From positions 558,001-622,000 of the forward strand of contig NZ_JAWLPU010000001.1 in assembly GCF_036997485.1 (NCBI RefSeq): a stretch of 64,000 bases of DNA, written 5' to 3'. The position numbers were made by a program, and so were the translations under genes. Under the pieces are notes generated by a model. That model saw nothing but the letters and a program-made list of their open reading frames with translations, was not told where the DNA came from and ran no database searches. This stretch comes from Brachyspira pilosicoli (GTDB taxonomy: Bacteria; Spirochaetota; Brachyspiria; Brachyspirales; Brachyspiraceae). Position 1 is the stretch's first letter. Every line of letters starts with the position of its first letter. Shown piece by piece: positions 52,395-61,752 of this stretch.

Positions 52395-53219
52395 TTAACC
52401 TTTAATAGAACCAGCCATCATACCAGCTTGAACTTTTTCATGGAAGAATATATATAATACAAGCATAGGAAGAACAGCTATAATTATGCAAGCAAATATA
52501 GGTCCTAATCTCTGCTGATATCCGCCTGAAAAAGCAAGCATGGATCTAGCTACAGTATATTTAGACTCATCTGTAAATAATATCATAGAGAAAATCAACT
52601 CTCCATATCCTGCTATAAAAGCTAATATAGCCTCTGTAGAAATTATTGGTATTGATACAGGATACAATATTCTAAATAATAATTGAAAGTCGTTACATCC
52701 GTCTATAATAGCTGCCTCATCTATTTCTTTATCTATTCCATCTAAATATCCAGTAAATAAAAACACTGCCTGTGATAATCCAAAAGCTACATAAACTAAT
52801 ATTATAAACCAATAAGTATTTTTACCATTAAGTATAGTAGAAAGGCTTGATATAGGGATTATAGTACAATGTACAGGTATCATAACTCCTACAACAAATA
52901 ATAAATATATTAATGATTTATATTTAAACTTTTTTCTTGATAAAATATATGCTGTAAACATTCCTATTACTATGGTTAGTGCAGTAGATACTATAGCAAT
53001 AAAAATAGAATTTAATATTCCTCTCCCTATTTTTGCTACAGTAAAAGCATCAGTATAATTTTGCCAAATCCATTCCTTAGGCAATGAAAACATACTTAAA
53101 TATATTCCATTATTGTCTTTAAATGAAGACAATAAAGTAATAGCAAGAGGAAATAAAGTTGTTATACCCCATAATATAGCAAAGGCATAAGCTCCATATT
53201 TAAACATTTTTCTGCTCAT
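52395..53219 (-). CDS. Sugar ABC transporter permease, MalG-type
   Basis: This 274-residue inner-membrane protein has about six helices. The EAA loop motif EIDEAAIIDGCNDFQLLFRI near residue 180 contacts the ATPase. It starts with YGAYAFAILWGITTLFPLAI and ends EKVQAGMMAGSIKG, typical of carbohydrate permease 2. It pairs with the 53234-54115 permease 15 bp upstream. The operon lacks an ATPase gene, so a shared MsiK-type ATPase encoded elsewhere is needed. Confidence 0.93.
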   Translation of the reverse strand: MSRKMFKYGAYAFAILWGITTLFPLAITLLSSFKDNNGIYLSMFSLPKEWIWQNYTDAFTVAKIGRGILNSIFIAIVSTALTIVIGMFTAYILSRKKFKYKSLIYLLFVVGVMIPVHCTIIPISSLSTILNGKNTYWFIILVYVAFGLSQAVFLFTGYLDGIDKEIDEAAIIDGCNDFQLLFRILYPVSIPIISTEAILAFIAGYGELIFSMILFTDESKYTVARSMLAFSGGYQQRLGPIFACIIIAVLPMLVLYIFFHEKVQAGMMAGSIKG

Positions 53220-53233
53220 TTATAACCCTCCGA

Positions 53234-54115
53234 TTATTCTTCTTTTTTGAATAAAGTTTTTGTCAATAAAAAGCTTAATATCATACCAAGTAATAGAAGT
53301 ATAACCCCTATAGCACTGCTTGTACCAAAAGATTTAAAAGTAAATGCTTCGTTATATAATAATGTAGCAGGTACTTCTGATGTTCTGTTTGGTCCTCCTT
53401 TTGTCATAGCCCATACTAAATCAAAAACTTTTAGACATCCTGTTATACACAATATAGAAAATATTTTAAATGATTCTTTAGATAAAGGTATAGAAATATA
53501 TATCAATTTTTTTATACCTGTACAGCCGTCTAATTCAGCAGACTCATAAATAGAATTAGGAATAGCTATTAATCCTGCAGCAAATATGAGCATATTATAT
53601 CCTGCATAAGTCCATTCATTTACAAGAACAATAGACCATATATTTAAAGTAGGAGTAGAAAGCCACTCTTTTGCTAAAAAATCTAAGCCGACTGCTTTTA
53701 ATATCACATTCAAAGCACCATAAGTAGGGTTTAATATATATACCCACATTAAAGCTATCGCTGTACCTGAAAGCATAATAGGCATAAAAAATGAAGTTTT
53801 CATCAATTTTGTGCCTCTTAGCTTGGAAGTAATAAGCAATGCTAAAATAAATGATAAAGGCATCAATATTAAAAATCCACCTATCATAAAATAGAATGAA
53901 TTTAATAATGCTTTAAAAAAACTTGGGCTTTTTAAAACATTTATAAAATTATTTAATCCTACAAATTTTAAAGGAGAACCAAATATACCCTTCCAGCTAA
54001 AAAAAGACAAATATATTGTGTTTAGCACAGGATATATTATTAGACCAAAAAATATTATTAAAGCTGGAGCCAAAAATAATATAATTATAAAAGTATCCTT
54101 TCTTTTTTTATTCAT
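53234..54115 (-). CDS. Sugar ABC transporter permease, MalF-type
   Basis: This 293-residue permease has about six helices (FIIILFLAPALIIFFGLIIY at the start). The EAA motif is SIYESAELDGCTGIKKLIYI near residue 205, and WAMTKGGPNRTSEVPATLLY is typical of carbohydrate permease 1. It lies between the binding-protein gene (12 bp upstream) and the second permease in one operon. The specificity is inferred from the downstream fucosidase, not from its own sequence. Confidence 0.93.
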   Translation of the reverse strand: MNKKRKDTFIIILFLAPALIIFFGLIIYPVLNTIYLSFFSWKGIFGSPLKFVGLNNFINVLKSPSFFKALLNSFYFMIGGFLILMPLSFILALLITSKLRGTKLMKTSFFMPIMLSGTAIALMWVYILNPTYGALNVILKAVGLDFLAKEWLSTPTLNIWSIVLVNEWTYAGYNMLIFAAGLIAIPNSIYESAELDGCTGIKKLIYISIPLSKESFKIFSILCITGCLKVFDLVWAMTKGGPNRTSEVPATLLYNEAFTFKSFGTSSAIGVILLLLGMILSFLLTKTLFKKEE

Positions 54116-54126
54116 AAATTATCCTA

Positions 54127-55416
54127 TTATTGATTCAAACGTTCTACAATTTGTTTGCCGCATTCTTCAGGAGTGTTACCCATACCTAATCCTTGCAAAG
54201 CATTTCTAACTGAATCCAACATATGTGAAGCAGGGTCAGAATTTTGAACATCTGAACCTAATGCCTCGTAACTGTTCAATATTTTAAATACTTCATCTAA
54301 AACAGGATTGTCAGGAGCATTTTCTGAAGGGGTAAATTTAACAGGAGGTATAGCAGCTGCCACCTCGTTTAAGCCTCTAAAATATTCTTCTGATGTAATA
54401 TATTTTAAAAACTTTATAGATGCTTCTATTTCTTCTTCAGACTTGTTTAGTTTAGAAACATATAACATATCTGAAGCTCCGCCTTGGGCATGTGTTTTAT
54501 ATTGAGGATTAATATATGGAAAAGCAACAACACCTATTTTATTATATATATCTTTACCAACAGTTTCTAATACATACCAAGAACCATTCCACATCATAGC
54601 AGACTTTTCTGATTCAAATGAAGCTACCTCTGTACCATAATCTGTATTTAATATATCTGTACCTAAATATCCTTTTTCTAACATATCATAAATCTTTTGA
54701 TAAGTTCCTATCATTTCAGGGCTGTCATAAGACAAAGTTCTATCAGCAAGCTTTTTAGCGGCACCTACGCCTAATGTCTTATATACTATATTATTATGCA
54801 AGTGTCCCAATCTCCAAATATCTTTTTCACCTGCTTGAAAAGGTTTAATACCTGCTTGCTTTAATTTTTCGCATACTGCCAATAATTGATCATAAGTTTC
54901 TGGCGGAGTCAAACCGTTTTTAGCAAAAATATCTTTATTATAATAAAGTAATATAGTGTATGATTTAAAAGGAACACCCCAAATTCCATCATAATCATCA
55001 TATTTCAAATCGCTAAAAAGTGAAGCATAAAAACTATCATACCAAGCTTTATCTGTATCAAAATATGTTTGTATATTTACTAAAGCATCTGCATCTAAAT
55101 AATCTTTAACTCTTGAACCGCCGTATTCAAGAAAAATATTAGGAGTATCTCCATTAGCAAAAGAAACTCTCAACTTATCCAAATAATTGGCTTCCTGAAC
55201 AACATAATCTGTAACCACTTTTACACCATTATTCATATTATTGAATTCTTCTACCTTCTGTCTGAAATAAACTTCATCCGGACTTTCAGAACCGTATCTC
55301 GTAAATACTTGAATAATAATGCTGCCATCTTCAGCTACATTTTTTGATGATTTGTTACAAGAGATTATAAGAATTACACTTGTTAAAACAAATAAATAAA
55401 ACACTATTCTTTTCAT
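54127..55416 (-). CDS. Sugar-binding lipoprotein, ABC transporter (family 1)
   Basis: This 429-residue binding protein has signal KRIVFYLFVLTSVILIISC with a lipobox Cys at 20. The mature part has the family 1 pattern IIIQVFTRYGSESPDEVYFR, WGVPFKSYTILLYYNKDIFA, AMMWNGSWYVLETVGKD and the Cys-containing EECGKQIVERLNQ end. It captures oligosaccharides for the two permeases. A promoter-like TTGACA-16-TATGCT lies 37-64 bp upstream on this strand. The likely ligand is a fucosylated glycan. Confidence 0.92.
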   Translation of the reverse strand: MKRIVFYLFVLTSVILIISCNKSSKNVAEDGSIIIQVFTRYGSESPDEVYFRQKVEEFNNMNNGVKVVTDYVVQEANYLDKLRVSFANGDTPNIFLEYGGSRVKDYLDADALVNIQTYFDTDKAWYDSFYASLFSDLKYDDYDGIWGVPFKSYTILLYYNKDIFAKNGLTPPETYDQLLAVCEKLKQAGIKPFQAGEKDIWRLGHLHNNIVYKTLGVGAAKKLADRTLSYDSPEMIGTYQKIYDMLEKGYLGTDILNTDYGTEVASFESEKSAMMWNGSWYVLETVGKDIYNKIGVVAFPYINPQYKTHAQGGASDMLYVSKLNKSEEEIEASIKFLKYITSEEYFRGLNEVAAAIPPVKFTPSENAPDNPVLDEVFKILNSYEALGSDVQNSDPASHMLDSVRNALQGLGMGNTPEECGKQIVERLNQ

Positions 55417-55709
55417 ATTTATTTTCCTATAAAAAATATAATATACTAAATTAGCATATAAATATAATTACAAATGTCAATAAATATATAATTTTTTTAA
55501 TTAAAAAAACATTTTAGTCAAAAAAAAATAATTAATAAACTAAAATTTTGATGTTTGTTTCATAAATATAAAATTATAAAATATAATAATTTTTTTATTT
55601 CATAACTTCAAAATTATATCTATTCAAAATTATTACATCCTTGATTTTTTAGTGCATAACATATAATATAAAATTACAAAAATTAATAAATAATAATTAA
55701 GGAAAATTG

Positions 55710-56624
55710 ATGAAATACCCTGAATTTTTTACTCCGTTTGTATTTCCAGAAAATATACCAATACTTGGTGCTATTAGATGGTATGGACTTATGTATATAG
55801 TAGGAATTGGAGTTTCTTGCTTAATACTTAATCGTTTAGAAAAAAAAGGCTGGATTAAATTTAACAATTCAAAGGACGGCGGTGCTTATGATATGGTTTT
55901 TTATGCTGCTGTTGGTGCTATAATTGGAGCGAGGGTTGGATATTTTTTACTTTACTCACCTTCTTCTTTTTTAAAGCCTTGGGAGATATTAGGGTTTAAT
56001 CTTGATAATGGAATAACTTTTTTAGGTTTTGCAGGAATGTCCTTTCATGGCGGACTTATAGGAATGATTATTGGAGGATATATATTCAGCAAAAAATATA
56101 AATATGAATTTTTAACTATAGCAGACCATGCAACACTCCCTTCAAGTTTTGCTTTATTTTTTGGAAGGATAGGAAACTTCATGAATGCCGAACTTTACGG
56201 AAGGGTTACTGATTCGCCTCTTGGAATGATATTTCCAAATTATGATGCCGTTGGAGGATATGAAAATTGGAAGGAATTGATACCGGCAATTAGACCATAC
56301 ACAGAATTAAGATACCCCTCACAATTATATGAAGCATTTCTTGAAGGTTTAGTTCTTGCTTTAGTGTCTTACATAATATTAGCATTAAGTCAAAAAAATA
56401 AGAATATAAGAAAAGGAACAAGACTATTTGTATGGATATTTTTATACGGACTTTTTAGAGCTGTGATAGAGCAGTTTTTCAGAGATGTTACAGAATGGAC
56501 TATTGGCAATATCACATCTGGGGCAATATATTCTATAATAATGATGATAGTATCTTTAATAATGCTTATATATATTTACACAAAAAAGCCAGATACAAAA
56601 ACATTAAAACAAAATAAAAAATAA
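55710..56624 (+). CDS. lgt: Prolipoprotein diacylglyceryl transferase
   Basis: It attaches diacylglycerol to the lipobox cysteine of lipoproteins, the first step in making the many lipoproteins in this window. It is 304 residues with about seven helices. Key motifs are GMSFHGGLIGMIIGGYIFSK (the HGGL region with an essential His) and FFGRIGNFMNAELYGRVTDS, the Lgt signature containing the essential Arg. AAGGAAAA precedes the ATG; a TTG at 55707 is adjacent. tgt begins 9 bp after its stop, so they share an operon. Confidence 0.96.
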   Translation: MKYPEFFTPFVFPENIPILGAIRWYGLMYIVGIGVSCLILNRLEKKGWIKFNNSKDGGAYDMVFYAAVGAIIGARVGYFLLYSPSSFLKPWEILGFNLDNGITFLGFAGMSFHGGLIGMIIGGYIFSKKYKYEFLTIADHATLPSSFALFFGRIGNFMNAELYGRVTDSPLGMIFPNYDAVGGYENWKELIPAIRPYTELRYPSQLYEAFLEGLVLALVSYIILALSQKNKNIRKGTRLFVWIFLYGLFRAVIEQFFRDVTEWTIGNITSGAIYSIIMMIVSLIMLIYIYTKKPDTKTLKQNKK

Positions 56625-57761
<1,137 letters not shown>

Positions 57762-57798
57762 TAATAACTTTTAAAAGGAGGAGGAAAAATATTATATT

Positions 57799-58620
57799 AT
57801 GGCAAAAGATTATAGCGAACATATAAAAAAATATAATGAAATACTAAATAATAACCCTAATGATATAAACGCCCTCACTTCTTTAGCAAGAATATATATA
57901 AAAGAAAATAAGTTAAATGAGGCTGAGAAATATTATAATAAAATATTAGAAAACAACCCTGATAATACTGAAGCTTTGTATATTATAGGCTTTATTAATA
58001 TGCAAAAAAGTAATTATAAAAAATCAATAGATAATTTTATTAAATTAATAGAGCTTGGAATAGATAATGCTTTTATATATGAATATTTAGCTGCAATGGA
58101 TAAAAATAATAGAGAAACATTTTTAAATAAAGCAATAGAAAAACATAATAAAAACAAATTAAAAAGAAAAGATTATGAAAGGCTTTCATATATGGCATAT
58201 CAGAGCTATAAATGGAAAATGTATGATTTCGCTCTATATTATGCTGAACTTTCATATTCCATAAAGCAAACTAATGATATTACAAATTTACTTGGATGTA
58301 TTTGTTTTTATAAAGAAGAATATGACAAGGCACTTTCTTATTTTCACGAGCTTAATTTTAATTGCAATAAAGAAAATATATATGCATTATGCAATATAGC
58401 TTCTTGTTACAGAAAAAAAAATAGTAATAATATGGCTATAAAATATTTAGATAAAGCAAAAGAATTAGATGATAATAATAAATTAATATATTACAATATA
58501 GGAACTATATACGATAAGATTGGAAATAGAAAATCAGCTTTAGAAAACTTTAATAAAGCTATAGAAATTGATTCAGATTATATTGAAGCAATAGAAGCAA
58601 AAAAATTGATATATAATTAA
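57799..58620 (+). CDS. TPR-repeat protein
   Basis: This 273-residue protein consists of tetratricopeptide repeats: NDINALTSLARIYIKENKL, KYYNKILENNPDNTEALYII, LIYYNIGTIYDKIGNRKSAL and more, about six to seven repeats of 34 residues. There is no signal peptide, so it is likely cytoplasmic and used for protein binding. AGGAGGAGG lies before the ATG but is somewhat distant (about 12 bases). It follows tgt by 37 bp and may share the lgt-tgt transcript. The partner is unknown. Confidence 0.85.
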   Translation: MAKDYSEHIKKYNEILNNNPNDINALTSLARIYIKENKLNEAEKYYNKILENNPDNTEALYIIGFINMQKSNYKKSIDNFIKLIELGIDNAFIYEYLAAMDKNNRETFLNKAIEKHNKNKLKRKDYERLSYMAYQSYKWKMYDFALYYAELSYSIKQTNDITNLLGCICFYKEEYDKALSYFHELNFNCNKENIYALCNIASCYRKKNSNNMAIKYLDKAKELDDNNKLIYYNIGTIYDKIGNRKSALENFNKAIEIDSDYIEAIEAKKLIYN

Positions 58621-58669
58621 TTTTATTAAAAAAATCATTAAAAAATTAATAAAAAACATATAATATCCA

Positions 58670-58697
58670 TTGACATTTTTGTAAATAGTATTACAAT
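58670..58697 (+). promoter_or_regulatory. Promoter of the first histidine leader and binding-protein genes
   Basis: TTGACA (58670-58675), a 16-bp spacer and TACAAT (58692-58697). Transcription would begin near 58704, just ahead of the leader-peptide ribosome binding site. Confidence 0.72.
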
Positions 58698-58728
58698 TAA
58701 GAGTAACAAATCAAATTAGGAGATAAAA

Positions 58729-58803
58729 ATGAATAAGATGTATTTTTCTGCATTTCAATTATCAAAATCTTTCTCTCCTAAACATCATCATCATCATCAT
58801 TAA
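58729..58803 (+). CDS. Histidine-run leader peptide 1 (24 residues)
   Basis: This tiny gene has a good ribosome binding site (TAGGAG at 58717-58722) and an ATG, and encodes a peptide whose end is SFSPKHHHHHH, six CAT codons followed by two stop codons (TAATAA). It lies between a clear promoter and the amino-acid-binding lipoprotein gene, 111 bp ahead of it. Runs of histidine codons at the end of a short leader are the hallmark of attenuation control of histidine genes (hisL), where ribosome stalling reports low charged tRNA-His. A second, related leader precedes the next paralogue. No strong terminator hairpin is visible downstream, so the mechanism is open. A metal-binding role of the peptide is the alternative. 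Confidence 0.75.
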   Translation: MNKMYFSAFQLSKSFSPKHHHHHH

Positions 58804-58914
58804 TAATCATTTCTTTAATAAACAAATATAAAAAACAATTTTAAAAACATTATTTTTTTATTACGTTTATATAGATTAATTTAAAAAAATTATTTAACTT
58901 AGGAGGAAAAAACT

Positions 58915-59715
58915 ATGAAACGTATATTAATTTTATTTTCTATGATTATTTTTGCTATATCTTGCTCAAAAACAGAAACGCAAAACACACAAACTGACAA
59001 CTCTCTACAAAAAGTAAAAGACAAAGGCAAACTTGTATTAGGCTTGGATGATACTTTTGCCCCTATGGGTTTTAGAGATGAAGCTGGAAATATAGTTGGT
59101 TTTGATATAGATTTAGCTCAAGAAGTTGCTAATCGCTTAGGAGTAAAATTAGAAGTTAAGCCTATAGATTGGGCAAGCGGTATATTAAGCTTAAATAAGG
59201 GCGATGTTGATGTTTTATGGAATGGATTTACAATTAATGAAAGCAGAAAACAGCAAATTAATTTCTCTAAGCCATATCTTAATAACAGACTTATAATAGT
59301 AAAATCTTCTGACAGAAAAGACATTAACAGCAAAGAAGACTTAAAAGGAAAAGTGTTAGGGGTACAGGTTGGAAGCAATCAGGAGGCATTAGAAGCTGAT
59401 CCTATAAGCAAAGAGGCTAAAGAGGTTAGACCTTATGATGTTAATGTTAATGCTTTCTTAGATTTACAAGCTAAGAGAATAGATGTTGTTGTAATAGATG
59501 AAGTTGCAGCACGTTATTATATATCTGAAGAGAATGTTAATTTTGAGGTTGTAGAAAATAGTCCATTAACTGAAGAGCTTTATGGTATAGGATTTAGAAA
59601 AAATGATGTAGAATTATTGAATGCTGTTGACAAAGCTTTAGATGATATGAGAGCTGATGGAAAAGCAGCAGAGATTTCTACTAAATGGTTTGGTAAAGAC
59701 ATAGTTGTAAAATAA
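58915..59715 (+). CDS. Amino-acid-binding lipoprotein, SBP family 3, paralogue 1
   Basis: This 266-residue ABC-type binding protein has lipobox FAISC (Cys at 17). It shows the family 3 pattern: GKLVLGLDDTFAPMGFRDEA, IVGFDIDLAQEVANRLGV, NESRKQQINFSKPYLNN (the Arg that binds the ligand carboxylate), LGVQVGSNQEAL and VVVIDEVAARYYI (Asp for the amino group). These fit a free amino acid as ligand. AGGAGG precedes the ATG. There is no permease or ATPase nearby. The upstream His-run leader hints that the ligand is histidine; this is inference. A hairpin (59723-59755) follows the gene. Confidence 0.9.
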   Translation: MKRILILFSMIIFAISCSKTETQNTQTDNSLQKVKDKGKLVLGLDDTFAPMGFRDEAGNIVGFDIDLAQEVANRLGVKLEVKPIDWASGILSLNKGDVDVLWNGFTINESRKQQINFSKPYLNNRLIIVKSSDRKDINSKEDLKGKVLGVQVGSNQEALEADPISKEAKEVRPYDVNVNAFLDLQAKRIDVVVIDEVAARYYISEENVNFEVVENSPLTEELYGIGFRKNDVELLNAVDKALDDMRADGKAAEISTKWFGKDIVVK

Positions 59716-59722
59716 CAAAAAA

Positions 59723-59755
59723 TTAATGGGGGCTAAATAATAAAGCCTCCATTAA
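59723..59755. other. Strong hairpin without a T run
   Basis: TTAATGGGGGCT (59723-59734) pairs with AGCCTCCATTAA (59744-59755), 12 bp with one G-U. On the plus strand it is followed by A-rich DNA, so it is not a standard rightward terminator; it could be a 3' stabiliser or partial attenuator between paralogues 1 and 2. Confidence 0.6.
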
Positions 59756-59790
59756 AAAATAAATAATTCAAAAAAAATAGGAGATTAAAA

Positions 59791-59862
59791 ATGAATAACA
59801 TTAAATGCTTTTTCAAAGTTCAATTCTTAAAACAATATTCTCCTAAACATCATCATCATTAA
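59791..59862 (+). CDS. Histidine-run leader peptide 2 (23 residues)
   Basis: This is a second tiny gene with AGGAG (59779-59783) and an ATG. Its peptide ends QYSPKHHHH, four CAT codons then TAATAA. It shares the SPK-His end and the N-terminal MN...F pattern with leader 1, and the DNA just after its stop is also similar (TAATAAT..TTTCTTT). It lies 112 bp before the second binding-protein gene, at almost the same spacing as leader 1. No own promoter is evident, so it is probably read through from the first gene. The third paralogue has no such leader. Confidence 0.72.
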   Translation: MNNIKCFFKVQFLKQYSPKHHHH

Positions 59863-59974
59863 TAATTTCTTTTTATTTTATAAACATCAATTTTAAAACA
59901 ATATTATATTTACTAACTTAAGAAAAAATTTATTTAAAAATTATAATTTAAAAATTTAAAAACAGGAGAAAACT

Positions 59975-60790
59975 ATGAAACGTATAATAACTTTATTCTT
60001 TATATTTATTTTTGCTATATCTTGCTCAAAAACAGAAACACAGAATGCTGCTCAAATTTCAGCAGATAATTCTTTACAAAAAGTAAAAGAAAGCGGAAAA
60101 CTAGTATTAGGTTTAGATGACACTTTTGCCCCCATGGGTTTTAGAGATGAAGATGGAAACATAGTTGGTTTTGATATAGACTTAGCCAAAGAAGTTGCAA
60201 ACCGCCTCGGGGTGGAGTTAGAGGCAAAACCTATAGATTGGTCCAGTGCTGTATTGAGCTTAAAGAAAGGCGATGTTGATGTGGTATGGAATGGCTTTGC
60301 TATTAGTGAAAGCAGAAAACAACAGGTTAATTTTACTAAACCATATCTTAATAACAGACTTATGATAGTAAAAAACGCAGACAGAGCTGATATTAAAACT
60401 AAAGAAGATTTAAAAGGAAAAATATTAGGAGTACAAACAGGAAGCAGTAATTATGAATCATTAGAAGCTGACCCTATAAGCAAAGAAGCTAAAGAAATTA
60501 GACAATATGATTTTAATGTTAATGCTTTTTTAGATTTAGAGGCTAAAAGAATAGATGCTGTAATAGTAGATGAAATAGTGGCTCGTTATTATATATCTAA
60601 AGAAAATGCTGATTTTGAACTTTTAGAAGAATACCCTATTACATATAAATCTTTTGGAGTTGGAATTAGAAAAACAGATGCAGAACTATTAAATGCTATC
60701 GATAAAGCTTTAGATGATATGAGAGCTGATGGAAAAGCGGCTGAAATATCTACTAAATGGTTTGGTAAAGATGTATTTGTAAGAGGATAA
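59975..60790 (+). CDS. Amino-acid-binding lipoprotein, SBP family 3, paralogue 2
   Basis: This 271-residue paralogue of the preceding gene has lipobox FAISC. Ligand-site segments are kept: GLDDTFAPMGFRDEDGN, SESRKQQVNFTKPYLNN, LGVQTGSSNYESL and AVIVDEIVARYYI. It carries a short insert (SSNYESL) relative to paralogue 1, shared with paralogue 3. AGGAGAAAA precedes the ATG. It lies between leader 2 and paralogue 3. High similarity of the three genes indicates recent duplication. Transport partners are not encoded here. Confidence 0.9.
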   Translation: MKRIITLFFIFIFAISCSKTETQNAAQISADNSLQKVKESGKLVLGLDDTFAPMGFRDEDGNIVGFDIDLAKEVANRLGVELEAKPIDWSSAVLSLKKGDVDVVWNGFAISESRKQQVNFTKPYLNNRLMIVKNADRADIKTKEDLKGKILGVQTGSSNYESLEADPISKEAKEIRQYDFNVNAFLDLEAKRIDAVIVDEIVARYYISKENADFELLEEYPITYKSFGVGIRKTDAELLNAIDKALDDMRADGKAAEISTKWFGKDVFVRG

Positions 60791-60857
60791 TTTAATACAG
60801 TATAACAAAAACTAAATAAAAAAACAAATAATTAAATAAAAAAATAGGAGAAAAACA

Positions 60858-61667
60858 ATGAAACGTATATTAATTTTATTATCAATATTTATTTTTGCTT
60901 TATCTTGTTCAAAAAATCAAACACAAAATACCGAAGCAGCAGATAATTCTTTAGAAAAAGTAAAAGAAAGCGGAAAACTTGTATTAGGCTTAGATGATAC
61001 TTTGGCACCAATGGGGTTTAGAGATGATAATGGTGATATAGTTGGTTTTGATATAGACTTAGCAAGGGAAGTTGCTAATCGTTTAGGGGTAGAGCTTGAG
61101 GCCAAACCTATAGATTGGTCTAGTGCTATATTGAGCTTAAAAAAAGGAGATATTGATGTGATATGGAATGGATTTGCTGTTAATGAAAGCAGAAAACAGC
61201 AAGTTAATTTCACTAAACCATATCTTTATAATAGACTTATGATAGCAAGATATTCTGACAGAAATGATATTAAAAGTAAAGAAGATTTGAAAGGAAAAAT
61301 AGTAGGGGTACAAAGCGGAAGCAGTAATTATGAAACATTAGTAAATGACCCTATAAGTAAAGAAGTTAAAGAGATTAGACAATATGATTCTTATGTTAAT
61401 GCTTTTTTGGATTTAGAGGCTAAAAGAATAGATGCTGTAGTGGTAGATGAAATAGTAGGACGTTATTACATATCTAAAGAAAAAGCTGATTTTGAAGTAT
61501 TAGAAGATAACCCTATTACATCTCAATATCTTAGTGTAGGTCTAAGAAAAACAGATACAGAATTGTTAAATGCTATTGATAAAGCTTTAGATGATATGAG
61601 AGCTGATGGAAAAGCGGCTGAAATATCTACTAAATGGTTTGGCAAAGATATATTTATAAAAGGATAA
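60858..61667 (+). CDS. Amino-acid-binding lipoprotein, SBP family 3, paralogue 3
   Basis: This 269-residue third copy has lipobox FALSC. The ligand-site motifs are intact (NESRKQQVNFTKPYLYN, VGVQSGSSNYETL, AVVVDEIVGRYYI). TAGGAG lies upstream. The 67-bp gap before it is A/T-rich and lacks a histidine-run leader, unlike paralogues 1 and 2, so it may be expressed by read-through. It is the last rightward gene before the convergent mmd operon, with a shared hairpin terminator between. Confidence 0.9.
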   Translation: MKRILILLSIFIFALSCSKNQTQNTEAADNSLEKVKESGKLVLGLDDTLAPMGFRDDNGDIVGFDIDLAREVANRLGVELEAKPIDWSSAILSLKKGDIDVIWNGFAVNESRKQQVNFTKPYLYNRLMIARYSDRNDIKSKEDLKGKIVGVQSGSSNYETLVNDPISKEVKEIRQYDSYVNAFLDLEAKRIDAVVVDEIVGRYYISKEKADFEVLEDNPITSQYLSVGLRKTDTELLNAIDKALDDMRADGKAAEISTKWFGKDIFIKG

Positions 61668-61677
61668 TTAATAAAAA

Positions 61678-61708
61678 TTAGAACAGAGGCATAAATCCTC
61701 TGTTCTAA
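61678..61708. terminator. Terminator between binding-protein genes and mmdB
   Basis: TTAGAACAGAGG (61678-61689) and CCTCTGTTCTAA (61697-61708) form a perfect 12-bp stem. On the minus strand it is followed by TTTTTATT, serving mmdB. In the plus direction it is followed by A6 then TTTAATTT. Confidence 0.88.
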
Positions 61709-61752
61709 AAAATTTAATTTATAAAAATTTAATTTATATAAAAAATAATAAA

